In this document: one piece after another, positions 33,149 to 41,318 of the stretch
Numbering within the stretch: position 1 is the stretch's first letter
Layout: each line of letters starts with the position of its first letter
Assembly: GCA_002437815.1 (NCBI GenBank)
Contig: DJRP01000011.1
Location: 1 to 46,782 of the forward strand
Length of the DNA stretch: 46,782 nucleotides
Reading direction: 5' to 3'
Origin: Collinsella sp. UBA6357
GTDB lineage: Bacteria > Actinomycetota > Coriobacteriia > Coriobacteriales > Coriobacteriaceae
Translations under genes and position numbers: made by a program
The notes under the pieces: model-generated
Told to the model about the DNA's origin: nothing
Database searches by the model: none
The model's input: the letters and a program-made list of their open reading frames with translations, nothing else

Positions 33149-33811
33149 CTAGTCCTTAAACAGGTAACCGACACCGCGGACGGTGGTGATATGTGCCGCG
33201 ATCTGCGGACCCACCTTGGAACGGATACGCCTGATATGCACGTCGACGGTACGCGTGCCGCCGCAGTACTCAAAACCCCACACGCGATGCAACAGGACCT
33301 CGCGGCTGTAGGCGCGGTTGGGATGTGAGGCCAAGAAGCTCAGAAGCGAGTACTCCATAAGCGTGAGATCGATAGGCTCGCCATCGAGCGAAACCTGATA
33401 GGTGGCCAGGTTGATCTCCAGGTTGTCGATATGCAGAACGTCATCGGCGGCAACGGCCTCGTCCTCGCCCATCAGGCGCTGGGCTCGCGCCTTGAGCTCG
33501 TTTGCCGTGGCCGTGGGACAGATAAAGTCCGCATGGGCATGGTTGGGCATGCGCAAGGTGCCGAGCCCCTCGTCGTCGACAATCAGCAGCATCGGAATGT
33601 TGCCGCGGTCATCGAGCCACTTGGCGATCTGCTCGATGCGGTCGTTGCGGATGCCGTCGGCATCCAGAATCAGCAAGTCGAAGTCGTGAGCCGCGGTCGG
33701 CGAATCGGGCGTTGCCAGATTGACCTCCGCCCCCATCGTCGTGGTCAGGCTGCGGGCAAACTCATGAAAGCGCGTCGTGCGCGCCATAAACAGGACGCTC
33801 TTCTCGGACAT
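33149..33811 (-). CDS. Orphan OmpR-type regulator with atypical receiver, GlnR-like
   Basis: 220 residues from the ATG at 33811, behind GGAGGATGGT. The C-terminal winged helix (about 125-218) is a standard OmpR type (LTLMEYSLLSFLASHPNRAYSREVLL...RTVDVHIRRIRSKVG). The N-terminal receiver-like domain lacks the usual acidic pair (VLFMARTTRFHE) and the conserved Lys; only an Asp in LLILDADG remains. No histidine kinase is nearby. It follows glnA in the same direction after 51 bases. Degenerate receiver, no kinase and a glnA neighbour are the hallmarks of actinobacterial GlnR, the nitrogen regulator. Orthology is inferred. Confidence 0.8.
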   Translation of the reverse strand: MSEKSVLFMARTTRFHEFARSLTTTMGAEVNLATPDSPTAAHDFDLLILDADGIRNDRIEQIAKWLDDRGNIPMLLIVDDEGLGTLRMPNHAHADFICPTATANELKARAQRLMGEDEAVAADDVLHIDNLEINLATYQVSLDGEPIDLTLMEYSLLSFLASHPNRAYSREVLLHRVWGFEYCGGTRTVDVHIRRIRSKVGPQIAAHITTVRGVGYLFKD

Positions 33812-33862
33812 ACCATCCTCCAATAGTATGAGCTCAAATCATGCAGGTCACACGCTGCGCGA

Positions 33863-35203
33863 TTACGAGTTCGCCAGGTAATGCTTGATTTCCCACTCGG
33901 TGATCGTGGACTCGAACTTGCGCCACTCGGCTCGCTTCTTCTTGAGGAAGAAGCTGTGGATATGCTCGCCAAGCGCTTCCTTCATGAACTGCGAGTCCTC
34001 GAAGGCGTCGAGCGCCTCGTCGAGCGAACGGGGCAACGGCGTGTAGCCGGCCTCGAGCATCTGCCGATCGTTGAGCTTGAGCGTGGCGGCCGTGGCCTCG
34101 GGCGGCAGCTCGAGCTTGCGCTCGATGCCGTCGAGACCAGCGGCAAGCGTCACGGTGTTGACCAGGTAGGGGCTCGCCATGGGATCGGGGCTGCGCAGCT
34201 CGATGCGGGTGGACTGCTGCTTGCCGGGTTTATAAACCGGAATGCGGATCATGCTCGCACGGTTGCGCAGGCCCCACGTGGCGTACTGCGGCACCGTGTC
34301 GCCACCCGTGGTGATGCGCTTGTAAGAGTTGACCGTGGGGTTGGTGATGGCACTGATCTCGCGCGCGTGCGCCAAGATACCGGCCATATAGTGTTTGGCC
34401 GTCTCGGACAGGTGATATTGCTCGTCGTCCTCGCCCCAAAACGCATTGTTGCCGTCGTGGTCGAACAGCGACTGGTGCAGGAACATGGCGCTGCCGTCCT
34501 CGCCGGCGAGCGGCTTGGGCATAAAAGACGCGTGACAACCGTTCTCGTAAGCCTGCTGCTTGATGATGAGTTTGGCCGTGGTGATGGCGTCCGACATGCT
34601 GAGCGCCTCGGCGTGGCGAAGGCTGATGCCGTGCTGCGACTTGCCCGTGGCATGGAAGGTGTACTCGACGGGCACGGACATCTTCTCGAGCGTAAGGACC
34701 GTGTTGCGGCGCAGGTCGCGCGCGCTATCCGAGACGCTAAGATCGAAGTAGCCCACGTTGTCGAGCGGCTCGGGCGTATGCTCGTCGGGGAAGTAGTAGT
34801 ACTCGAGCTCGGCGCCCACGTTCATGAGGAAGCCGGCCTTCTCGGCGCGATAGAACATGCGGCGCAGGGCCTCGCGCGGGTCACCGGCAAAGGGCTTGCG
34901 ATCGGGGGTGCACACGTCGCAGAAGACGCGGGCGACGCCGTTGTGGCTCGGGCGCCACGGCAGGATCTGGAAGGTCGAGGCGTCGGGGAAGGCGAGCATG
35001 TCGGCTTCCTCAGGGGTGGCAAAGCCCTCGATGGCCGAACCGTCAAAGCCGATGCCCTCCTCGAAGGCGACCTCGAGATCCTCGGGGCTGATGGCGAAGT
35101 TCTTGAGGCGTCCCAGGATGTCGACGAACCACAGGCGCACGAAGCGGATGTCGCGCTGCTCCACGGTACGGAGCACGAAGTCGATGTTCTGCTGCTGATC
35201 CAT
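33863..35203 (-). CDS. glnA: Glutamine synthetase, type I
   Basis: 446 residues behind AAGAAAGGGGAGCGAC. It makes glutamine from glutamate and ammonia. Landmarks are the N-terminal GFDGSAIEGFA loop, the metal-site stretch GAELEYYYFP, HATGKSQHGISLRHAEAL, the ATP-site KPLAGEDGSAMFLHQSL and the RIPVYKP...RIELRSPDPMASPYL region. The size and the ending (AEWRKFESTITEWEIKHYLANS) fit the shorter I-alpha group, and no NLYDLP adenylylation site is visible. Control therefore probably relies on feedback and the GlnR-like regulator encoded next. Confidence 0.96.
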   Translation of the reverse strand: MDQQQNIDFVLRTVEQRDIRFVRLWFVDILGRLKNFAISPEDLEVAFEEGIGFDGSAIEGFATPEEADMLAFPDASTFQILPWRPSHNGVARVFCDVCTPDRKPFAGDPREALRRMFYRAEKAGFLMNVGAELEYYYFPDEHTPEPLDNVGYFDLSVSDSARDLRRNTVLTLEKMSVPVEYTFHATGKSQHGISLRHAEALSMSDAITTAKLIIKQQAYENGCHASFMPKPLAGEDGSAMFLHQSLFDHDGNNAFWGEDDEQYHLSETAKHYMAGILAHAREISAITNPTVNSYKRITTGGDTVPQYATWGLRNRASMIRIPVYKPGKQQSTRIELRSPDPMASPYLVNTVTLAAGLDGIERKLELPPEATAATLKLNDRQMLEAGYTPLPRSLDEALDAFEDSQFMKEALGEHIHSFFLKKKRAEWRKFESTITEWEIKHYLANS

Positions 35204-35269
35204 GTCGCTCCCCTTTCTTGCAGGTGGGTTACGTACCGGTCGTTATCGCAGATACTATCGCAAAAGTTT

Positions 35270-35285
35270 GTTTCGCCCACGTTAA
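35270..35285 (-). promoter_or_regulatory. Candidate GlnR-type site upstream of glnA
   Basis: The minus strand reads TTAAC-GTGGGC-GAAAC, fitting the AC-n9-AC core described for actinobacterial GlnR boxes (GTnAC-n6-GAAAC). It lies 67 bases upstream of the glnA ATG. Only one such pair was found and the motif is short, so chance is possible. Confidence 0.45.
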
Positions 35286-35321
35286 ACGCTCAAGGGTTCA
35301 CACGCGCCGCCCCCGGAGCGC

Positions 35322-35360
35322 AAAATGATCCCAATCCCCCTGGCACTTTGGGATCACTTT
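35322..35360. repeat. Palindromic repeat of the CCCCTGGCAC family
   Basis: AAAATGATCCCAA and TTTGGGATCACTTT arms surround TCCCCCTGGCAC. It is nearly identical to the copy at 37044-37080. It lies between the divergent glnA and sigma-factor genes. Confidence 0.75.
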
Positions 35361-35430
35361 GGCTCAAAATAGTTTACAAAACATGGAACAATTCTATGGC
35401 GCGTCTCGTTTAATAGACGAGGTGATGAAC

Positions 35431-35997
35431 ATGGATCAAAATCCACGAGCCCTGGCGGAACATGCCCTTCGACGATATGGCGATATCCTGTTCCGCATTG
35501 CGCTCAACCAACTGCAAGATTCTGCAGCCGCCCAGGATGCGGTGCAGGACTGCCTGGTCAAGCTGCTAACCCTTAACCGCAACTTCGCGGATGAGGAGCA
35601 TCTCAAGCGCTGGCTCATCCGCGTGACCGTCAACCTGTGCCACGACCGGCACCGTTGCGTTTGGAACACGCGCGTCGATGCGCTCGAAACGGACACTTCC
35701 AAACAAACCGCCAGCTCGGCAGAAGACATCGCCATCAGGCGGCTCGCCGCCGATCCGCTCTGGCAGGCGACCAAACGCCTCCCCGATACGCAACGAGCCG
35801 TGGTCCACCTGCGCTACGTCGAAAACATGTCCGATCTTGAGATCGCCGAGGTCCTCGGCATCAGCACTGTGACGGTACGCACGCGCCTCTTCAGAGCACG
35901 CAAGCGACTGCAGGCGCTCATCGAGGAACAGCAGATCCGCTCAGCCAAAACCGTCACCCCGTCGAGCATGCCAAACACACCGAGCGCATCACGTTAG
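35431..35997 (+). CDS. ECF-type RNA polymerase sigma factor
   Basis: 188 residues from the ATG at 35431 (MDQNPRALAEHALRRYG), with AGGTGATG upstream; an in-frame ATG two codons earlier is equally possible. Region 2 is about 10-75 (ILFRIALNQLQDSAAAQDAVQDCLVKLL). Region 4 is about 115-168, with the helix-turn-helix SDLEIAEVLGISTVTVRTRLFRARKRL. Regions 1 and 3 are absent, as in ECF factors. It is followed after 29 bases by a membrane protein gene that is probably its anti-sigma partner. The signal is unknown. Confidence 0.9.
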   Translation: MDQNPRALAEHALRRYGDILFRIALNQLQDSAAAQDAVQDCLVKLLTLNRNFADEEHLKRWLIRVTVNLCHDRHRCVWNTRVDALETDTSKQTASSAEDIAIRRLAADPLWQATKRLPDTQRAVVHLRYVENMSDLEIAEVLGISTVTVRTRLFRARKRLQALIEEQQIRSAKTVTPSSMPNTPSASR

Positions 35998-36026
35998 CGA
36001 ATCGATAGCAATTGGAGGAGACACCC

Positions 36027-36986
36027 ATGAAAGAGCATCTGGACGAGCTGTTAAACGCTCACGGCCGCACGATGAGCGCCGTCGCGCTGCCGCATGACGC
36101 GCGCGAACGGGTCGCTCACACAATCGAGACGCATCCCCTGGCTACAGAAGACCCCCACCCGACCGTATTCGAATCATCGGGCGGAAAAGGTCTGCTGGGA
36201 AGACGGACGCTTCTCGTAGCCGTCTCTGTCGCCGCCGTCCTATGCCTGGCACTCGCGGCGGCGCAGCTAACGGGCACGAAAGCCGCCAAGAATGGCACGT
36301 TGAGCACCGGATCGACCGATACTCTGATACTTTCCGCCTATGCCGATGGCACCGCCATCGCCGACGCTCAAAACGCCGTGCTTGCTTCGCCGACGTTTTT
36401 GAGCGGGGCGATCAGCTGGTTCACGGCCGAAAACGAAACCACAGGCGCCATCGATACGGTCTGCATCGACTTTCCTCTCGACCTTTCATGCACGGGGGAC
36501 GGCATCGAGAAGCTTAAGTATTCACTTGATGGCTCGAATGTAACGTTCAAGGCGCTGAGCAACCAGCACCCAGATGACAAAGAGGCAAACCCTGCCGCAC
36601 GAGGGGCAGACGGTAACGGGACGACCGACCTCGTCGTTACGGATCCTGCCGCAATCACAAGCAACTCGATATATCTTGAGGTTCGGCTTCCGTTGACAGG
36701 AACGCTTTTGGAGCTGAACGAAAAGCTTTCCAATGACGGACAAGCTTGGAGCGAGATGGGGGTCGAAAGCGCCACGCAGGCGATCAAAGAGATTTCGCAG
36801 CACGTGCTGACCATAAAGGCCACGCTCGCAAACGGCAAATCGGTGACGCACACATACCGCATAGCGCCCTGCGATAACTTCAGAGAGCAGTATCGTTCGT
36901 TTGCCGAGGAGTTCACACGTAGCCTTGATAAGAGCGTTGACACTGCCTATTCCCAGCGCCTGTTCACCATCACCCAGCTGAGCTAG
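36027..36986 (+). CDS. Membrane-anchored putative anti-sigma factor
   Basis: 319 residues from the ATG at 36027, behind GGAGGAGACACCC. A cytoplasmic N-terminus (about 1-58, MKEHLDELLNAHGRTMSAVALPHDARERVAHTIE) is followed by one membrane segment (about 60-80, RTLLVAVSVAAVLCLALAAA) and a long external domain. No zinc-binding HxxxCxxC motif is present. Position behind the ECF sigma gene and topology point to a partner that holds the sigma factor at the membrane. The outer domain was not recognised. Confidence 0.7.
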   Translation: MKEHLDELLNAHGRTMSAVALPHDARERVAHTIETHPLATEDPHPTVFESSGGKGLLGRRTLLVAVSVAAVLCLALAAAQLTGTKAAKNGTLSTGSTDTLILSAYADGTAIADAQNAVLASPTFLSGAISWFTAENETTGAIDTVCIDFPLDLSCTGDGIEKLKYSLDGSNVTFKALSNQHPDDKEANPAARGADGNGTTDLVVTDPAAITSNSIYLEVRLPLTGTLLELNEKLSNDGQAWSEMGVESATQAIKEISQHVLTIKATLANGKSVTHTYRIAPCDNFREQYRSFAEEFTRSLDKSVDTAYSQRLFTITQLS

Positions 36987-36996
36987 CAAGACGGCC

Positions 36997-37033
36997 CAAA
37001 ATGACCCCTTTGCCCCTGGCACTTTGGGACCAC
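36997..37033. repeat. Degenerate CCCCTGGCAC-family palindrome
   Basis: CAAAATGACCCCTTTG-CCCCTGGCAC-TTTGGGACCA resembles the better conserved copy 10 bases downstream, giving a tandem pair after the anti-sigma gene. Confidence 0.6.
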
Positions 37034-37043
37034 CCTTGGCGCC

Positions 37044-37080
37044 GATGATCCCAATCCCCCTGGCACTTTGGGATCATTTT
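37044..37080. terminator. CCCCTGGCAC-family palindrome acting as bidirectional terminator
   Basis: GATGATCCCAA...TTTGGGATCATTTTT lies between the convergent anti-sigma gene (plus) and LacI gene (minus). The plus side has a T5 tract. Sequence is nearly identical to 35322-35360. Confidence 0.7.
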
Positions 37081-37083
37081 TAG

Positions 37084-38106
37084 CTAGCGGGCGGTGGAGG
37101 CGCGGCGCTCGATGTGGCCGGGGACCTCAATGCGGGTCGCGGGCATCTTGGCCGCCTCGCCCACCGTGGAGGTCGCACGATCGATGCGCTCGGACAGGCG
37201 CTGAGCCACGTGCTCAGCGAGGGCATCGGTGTCCTGCGCGGCCGTGGTCACGCCGCCAAAAAGCACGTGGTTCCAGGGATAATCGTCGAACGTTGCGATC
37301 TTAAGGGCCGCCGGCAGCGAGGGACCCAGCTGCGCTAGGGCCTCGGTCAAGCGTAGGAACACCAGACCATTGACGGCGATCAGGCCGAGCCGTTTGCCCG
37401 CGTTTTCCATGATGGCTCCGTCCAGCCGCTCCACGCCCTCGATACCGCCGTCCGCAAGCGTCACGACCTCGCCCTCGATTCCACGCGCAGCGAGCTCGGC
37501 CGCAAAGGCCTCGGCACGCTCGCGGCGCACCGGGCTCTCGTCGCCCGCCTCGGTGAGCAGGCACAGGCGCTCGCAGCCGGCATCGACGAGCTCGGCCACC
37601 AAGCCCGCCACCAGCTCGCGGTTGTTGGAGGTCACCAGATCGACCCCGCCGCCCTCGATATCGCGATCGAGCAGTACCATCGGCAGGCGCGCGGCGATGG
37701 CGGCGATGCGCCCGTCGTTGCCGCCGCAGGTGTTGACCACCATGCCGTCCACACCGGCATCGACCAGACGCACCAGCGCCTCGGCCTCGCGAGCAGCATC
37801 GTTGCCGCAGGTAGCGGTCATAAGCGAGCAGCCGCGCGCGGCCGCCGCGGCGGAGAGGCCCTCGAGCATGGCGCTCGAGAAGGGGTTCGCGATGTCCGCC
37901 AGCACCACGCCGATCAAGTTGGTGCGCGAGCTGCGCAGGTTGCGCGCAGCGGCCCGAGGACGATAGCCGGTACGCTCGATGACCTCGGCGATGCGCGCAC
38001 GTGTCTGCTCGGTCATCTGGCCCGGCTTGTTGTTGAGGTAGCGCGACACGGTGGCCGGGCTCACACCTGCCTCGGCGGCGATGTCCTTGATCCTCATATG
38101 CGCCAT
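37084..38106 (-). CDS. LacI-family transcription regulator
   Basis: 340 residues from the ATG at 38106 (MAHMRIKDIAAEAGVSPATV); an ATG three codons later is also possible. The helix-turn-helix and hinge (about 4-60) have the LacI pattern VSPATVSRYLNNKPG and RPRAAARNLRSSRTNLIGVV. The rest (about 65-335) is a periplasmic-binding-protein-like sugar sensor domain. It is divergent from the KDG kinase gene. Tandem ACCGAT operators overlap that gene's promoter, so it most likely represses the KDG kinase/KDPG aldolase genes. Confidence 0.93.
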   Translation of the reverse strand: MAHMRIKDIAAEAGVSPATVSRYLNNKPGQMTEQTRARIAEVIERTGYRPRAAARNLRSSRTNLIGVVLADIANPFSSAMLEGLSAAAAARGCSLMTATCGNDAAREAEALVRLVDAGVDGMVVNTCGGNDGRIAAIAARLPMVLLDRDIEGGGVDLVTSNNRELVAGLVAELVDAGCERLCLLTEAGDESPVRRERAEAFAAELAARGIEGEVVTLADGGIEGVERLDGAIMENAGKRLGLIAVNGLVFLRLTEALAQLGPSLPAALKIATFDDYPWNHVLFGGVTTAAQDTDALAEHVAQRLSERIDRATSTVGEAAKMPATRIEVPGHIERRASTAR

Positions 38107-38186
38107 GGCAGACCTGTCCCTCTCGATCGAATAGATGTATGTGAGGGCACCGGCCCGCCACAAAAGATGAATTTAAAAATTTTCGC

Positions 38187-38213
38187 TTGCAAACGCGCAG
38201 GGCTGAGTATACT
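38187..38213 (+). promoter_or_regulatory. Promoter of the KDG kinase gene
   Basis: TTGCAA (38187-38192) and TATACT (38208-38213) are 15 bases apart, shorter than ideal. The expected start point is near 38220, right at the LacI-type operators. Confidence 0.5.
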
Positions 38214-38223
38214 ACAACTCGAA

Positions 38224-38251
38224 ACGAAACCGATTTCGTAAACCGATTTCG
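38224..38251 (+). promoter_or_regulatory. Tandem LacI-type operators
   Basis: ACGAAACCGATTTCGT (38224-38239) is a dyad centred on CG. The core AAACCGATTTCG recurs directly at 38240-38251, 13 bases along. CG-centred dyads of this kind are typical LacI-family operators, and they sit at the start point of the KDG kinase transcript. Confidence 0.7.
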
Positions 38252-38255
38252 GCAA

Positions 38256-38313
38256 GCGTTGGCATGGAGGTACAAAGATGCACCCTACCGTCTTCGTACC
38301 TCCATGCCAACGC
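38256..38313 (+). promoter_or_regulatory. Long perfect hairpin in the KDG kinase leader
   Basis: GCGTTGGCATGGAGGTAC (38256-38273) and its exact inverse (38296-38313) give an 18-base-pair stem with a 22-base loop. It lies directly after the operators and 41 bases before the start codon. No T tract follows, so it is not a simple terminator; mRNA stabilisation or leader control are possible. Confidence 0.75.
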
Positions 38314-38354
38314 GCATAGACCGCATGGAACAGCACGAGAAGGAGCACACGAAC

Positions 38355-39389
38355 ATGGGCAAGAAGGTTCTTACGTTCGGCGAGATCATGATGAGGCTCT
38401 CGCCCAAGGACCACCTGCGTATCGAGCAGGCAACCGAGTTCGACGTCCGCTACGGCGGAGCCGAGGCCAACACCGCGCTATCGCTCGCCTATCAGGGCGA
38501 CGACGCCGCCTATGTCTCCGTCGTGCCCGCCAACCGCCTGGGCGACTGCGCGCTGCGTTCGCTCAAGAGCTACGACGTCGACACCTCGCGCGTCGTGCGT
38601 CAGGGCGACCGCCTGGGCGCCTACGTGTTCGAGGTCGGCGCCTCGCAGCGCGGCAACGGCTGCGTCTACGACCGCAAGTACTCCGCTATCAACCTCGCGA
38701 AGCGCGACGTCTTTAACTGGGAGCAGATCCTCAAGGGCATCGACGTCTTCTACTTCTCCGGCGTGACGCCCGCCGTCTCCGACGAGATGGCCGCCGCCTG
38801 CAAGGACGCCCTCACCGTTGCCCGCGCCCACGGCATCACCACCGTATGTGACGTCAACTACCGCGGCAAGATGTGGACACCCGAGAAGTCGCAGGCCACC
38901 ATGAAGGAGCTGCTGCCCCTCGTCGACATCTGCATCGCCAACGATGAGGATGCCCCGGCCGGTCTGGGCATGACCTGCGTCTCGGGCTCGCTCGCCCACG
39001 GCATCGAGGAGCGCGACTCCTACGTCGAGATGGCCCGTCGGATCTGCGCCGAGTACGGCTGCAAGAAAGTCGCCTCAGTCGTCCGCGACATCTCCTGCGT
39101 CGAGCGCTCCATCTGGATGGGCATGCTCTACGATGCCGCATCCGACGAGCATTGGTTCTCCCCTGCCCACGACGTGCACGTGCTCGAGGGTGTCGCCGCC
39201 GGCGACGCGTTCAATGCCGGCCTCGTCCATGCGCTCATCAACGACTTCGCGCCGCAGGACGCCGTGAACTACGCCATCGCCGCGTCGATCTTGAAGCTCA
39301 CCATCAAGGGTGATTCAAACCTGGTGACCGCCGACGAGATCGCCGCCGTGGCGGCATCCGCCGAGGGCGGCACCCGCGTCGCGCGCTAG
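38355..39389 (+). CDS. kdgK: 2-keto-3-deoxygluconate kinase (PfkB family)
   Basis: 344 residues from the ATG at 38355, behind AAGGAG. PfkB-type sugar kinase: N-terminal GEIMMRLSPKD...RYGGAEANTALSLA and C-terminal GVAAGDAFNAGLVHAL with the catalytic Asp. The inserted stretch NYRGKMWTPEKSQATMKELLP and the neighbouring KDPG aldolase support phosphorylation of 2-keto-3-deoxygluconate, the common intermediate of uronate breakdown. It is divergent from a LacI regulator. The substrate is inferred mainly from context. Confidence 0.87.
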   Translation: MGKKVLTFGEIMMRLSPKDHLRIEQATEFDVRYGGAEANTALSLAYQGDDAAYVSVVPANRLGDCALRSLKSYDVDTSRVVRQGDRLGAYVFEVGASQRGNGCVYDRKYSAINLAKRDVFNWEQILKGIDVFYFSGVTPAVSDEMAAACKDALTVARAHGITTVCDVNYRGKMWTPEKSQATMKELLPLVDICIANDEDAPAGLGMTCVSGSLAHGIEERDSYVEMARRICAEYGCKKVASVVRDISCVERSIWMGMLYDAASDEHWFSPAHDVHVLEGVAAGDAFNAGLVHALINDFAPQDAVNYAIAASILKLTIKGDSNLVTADEIAAVAASAEGGTRVAR

Positions 39390-39646
39390 CCTCGCTTTCC
39401 CTTCAGCAGGCGGCGGCTTTCCCATTCCCGCCGCAGCCTGCACATCTCCGATTATCCCCCGGCCAGGTAGAACCACTTAGTCCCATTCCGGCTCCGCCTG
39501 GCACTTCCTACACGACTGGCCGAGAGGTCCGCTCAACGAGATTGCTTAATCCCTTTAAGCAGTGCCTCCGATAACCCTCCGCGAGCGGATCTTTGGCCAA
39601 TCCCTTATTTCCCTGGATGCAATCCTTTTCGATTGAAAGGAACGAC
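39390..39646. other. Gap between KDG kinase and KDPG aldolase with two hairpins
   Basis: A GCAGGCGGCGGC...GCCGCAGCCTGC hairpin (39406-39441) has no T tract. A second, TGCTTAA-TCCCT-TTAAGCA, lies near 39542-39560. Between them, TCCGCCTGGCACTTCC resembles a decayed member of the CCCCTGGCAC family. No gene is seen; the two enzymes may be transcribed together or apart. Confidence 0.5.
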
Positions 39647-40288
39647 ATGTTCGATCAGTTCTACAACACCCTCGAGTCCCTAGGCATCGTGCCCGTCGTT
39701 GTGCTCGAGAAGGTCGAGGACGCCGCCCCGCTGGCACACGCCCTCATGGCCGCCGGCATGAAGTCCGCCGAGGTCACCTTCCGCACCGCCTGCGCAGCCG
39801 AGTGCATCGCCGCGATGGCCGAGGCCGAGCCCGAGATGTGCGTGGGCGCCGGCACTGTCCTCAACGTCGAGCAGGTCAACGAGGCCCGCGCCGCCGGTGC
39901 ACAGTTCATCGTCTCCCCGGGTTACAACGAGGATGTCGTCAAGTACTGCATCCAGCTCGGCCTTCCGGTCCTGCCCGGCACCGTGACGCCCTCCGAGGTC
40001 ACCGCGGCCGAGAACCTGGGGCTCAAGGTCACCAAGTTCTTCCCGGCGGCCCAGTACGGCGGCCTCAACACCATCAAGGCCCTCGCAGCGCCGTTTGTCG
40101 GCCATCGCTTTATGCCCACCGGCGGCGTTAACACCGGCAACGTGGAGGAGTACCTCTCGAGCCCGGCCATCATCGCCTGCGGCGGCACCTGGATGGTCAA
40201 GCCGGCCATGTTCGCCGACGGCGATTTCTCCCAGGTCGAGCAGGTCGCTCGCGAGGCCATGAACGTGGTCAAGAAGGTCCGCGGCTAA
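39647..40288 (+). CDS. eda: KDPG aldolase (2-keto-3-deoxy-6-phosphogluconate aldolase)
   Basis: 213 residues from the ATG at 39647, behind GAAAGGAACGAC. Class I aldolase that splits KDPG to pyruvate and glyceraldehyde 3-phosphate. The Schiff-base Lys is in KVTKFFPAAQYG, the conserved Glu in AEVTFRT, and GAGTVLN and MPTGGVN are typical loops. It completes the lower Entner-Doudoroff branch with the kinase upstream. Confidence 0.95.
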   Translation: MFDQFYNTLESLGIVPVVVLEKVEDAAPLAHALMAAGMKSAEVTFRTACAAECIAAMAEAEPEMCVGAGTVLNVEQVNEARAAGAQFIVSPGYNEDVVKYCIQLGLPVLPGTVTPSEVTAAENLGLKVTKFFPAAQYGGLNTIKALAAPFVGHRFMPTGGVNTGNVEEYLSSPAIIACGGTWMVKPAMFADGDFSQVEQVAREAMNVVKKVRG

Positions 40289-40337
40289 CAAGCAGCTCTC
40301 TATCGGCGGGCGCGACTCTGACGGTCGTGCCCGTTTT

Positions 40338-40440
40338 AAACCGGCCCGGAAGTGTGCCGCATCCGTCACGGACAAGAACCTAAAACCGTCTTGTCGCGCT
40401 GATAGAACGTGACGGAAGCGACACACACTCGGGCCGGTTT
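40338..40440. repeat. Large two-level hairpin
   Basis: Outer arms of 33 bases (40338-40370 and 40408-40440) match at about 28 positions, starting AAACCGGCCCG. An inner GACAAG...CTTGTC stem (40371-40376/40390-40395) sits inside. It follows the KDPG aldolase stop by about 50 bases. It is far longer than a normal terminator and has no long T tract. Confidence 0.7.
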
Positions 40441-40556
40441 ATCTCTATCGAGTCATCATCCATAAGCCCATTTGGCCTTCACGGTGAGGAACCGGCTCCT
40501 GCTTTCGGCTCGTTCCTCCCCTTGAAAGCAAAATGCACAAATTATAGGAGGCGAAC

Positions 40557-41261
40557 ATGCGTCCGCTGATCATCATGAGGGGAACCGAGATCGATTGGTT
40601 TCATACCGTCGTAAGGATGCTCATGTACCTCATAGGCGTCGCGACACTCGCTCTCGGCATGAGTGTGCAAACGGCATCGGGACTCGGTGTCGCAGCCCTC
40701 ACGTGCTTCGCGACGACGCTTTCCATGCTCACCAGACAGACCTTGGGTTTTTGGATCGCCGCGACCTATGTGGCCTACATCATCGCCCAGGCGCTCATCC
40801 TCAGGCGTGAATTCAAGCCGCGCATCCTGCTCGAAGTCTTCTTTTCGACGCTGATCGGCGGCTTCACCGATTTCTTCGTGGCGGTGAATCCGCTCCACCC
40901 TACTATGTTTGCCACCCAGATCGCGACGATGGTCTTCTCACTCGCCATCACCGCTGTGGGCGTGAGCCTGGTCGTCAACATGGGTGTCGTACCCAACGCG
41001 CCCGACGGGCTGGTACAGGTCATTGCCGAGAAACTCAAGCGCCGCTTTGGCGACGTAAAGGTTATCTTCGACTGCTCTCATGTCGTCGCCTCGCTCGCGC
41101 TCTCGCTGATACTCATGCACAACCTCGGAGGCTTTGGTTTCACGACGGCGATATCGGCCCTTTTCCTGGGGTGGTTCATCAACGTCGCCAACAAACTGTT
41201 TGCGCAGCGCTTTTTACGTGCAGCGTTTGGCGACTCGAAGAAAAACGGGCAGGGGGCATAA
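40557..41261 (+). CDS. YczE/YyaS-like integral membrane protein
   Basis: 234 residues behind GGAGGCGAAC, with five or six hydrophobic segments. An early ALGMSVQTASGLGVAALTCF motif and a later MGVVPNAPDGLVQVI segment are the glycine-rich and substrate-like loops of the YczE/YitT-like membrane protein group, whose function is not well defined. The gene starts about 270 bases after the KDPG aldolase; a GAGGAAC...GTTCCTC repeat lies in between. Its link to sugar use is unclear. Confidence 0.8.
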   Translation: MRPLIIMRGTEIDWFHTVVRMLMYLIGVATLALGMSVQTASGLGVAALTCFATTLSMLTRQTLGFWIAATYVAYIIAQALILRREFKPRILLEVFFSTLIGGFTDFFVAVNPLHPTMFATQIATMVFSLAITAVGVSLVVNMGVVPNAPDGLVQVIAEKLKRRFGDVKVIFDCSHVVASLALSLILMHNLGGFGFTTAISALFLGWFINVANKLFAQRFLRAAFGDSKKNGQGA

Positions 41262-41276
41262 CCCACCTGCCCGTTT
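41243..41276. terminator. Hairpin at the end of the YczE-like gene
   Basis: AAACGGGCAGG (41243-41253) and CCTGCCCGTTT (41266-41276) pair perfectly, and the left arm is part of the last codons. It can act toward the convergent esterase gene too. Confidence 0.65.
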
Positions 41277-41318
41277 GCACGCCTATCATCTACGCGTCCA
41301 TCCCACGCCCCGTGGTCC

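Noticed and set aside
35383..35412. ECF-type promoter GGAAC...CGTC upstream of the sigma factor gene
   Set aside because: The two parts are only 11 bases apart, too short for ECF promoters, which need about 16.
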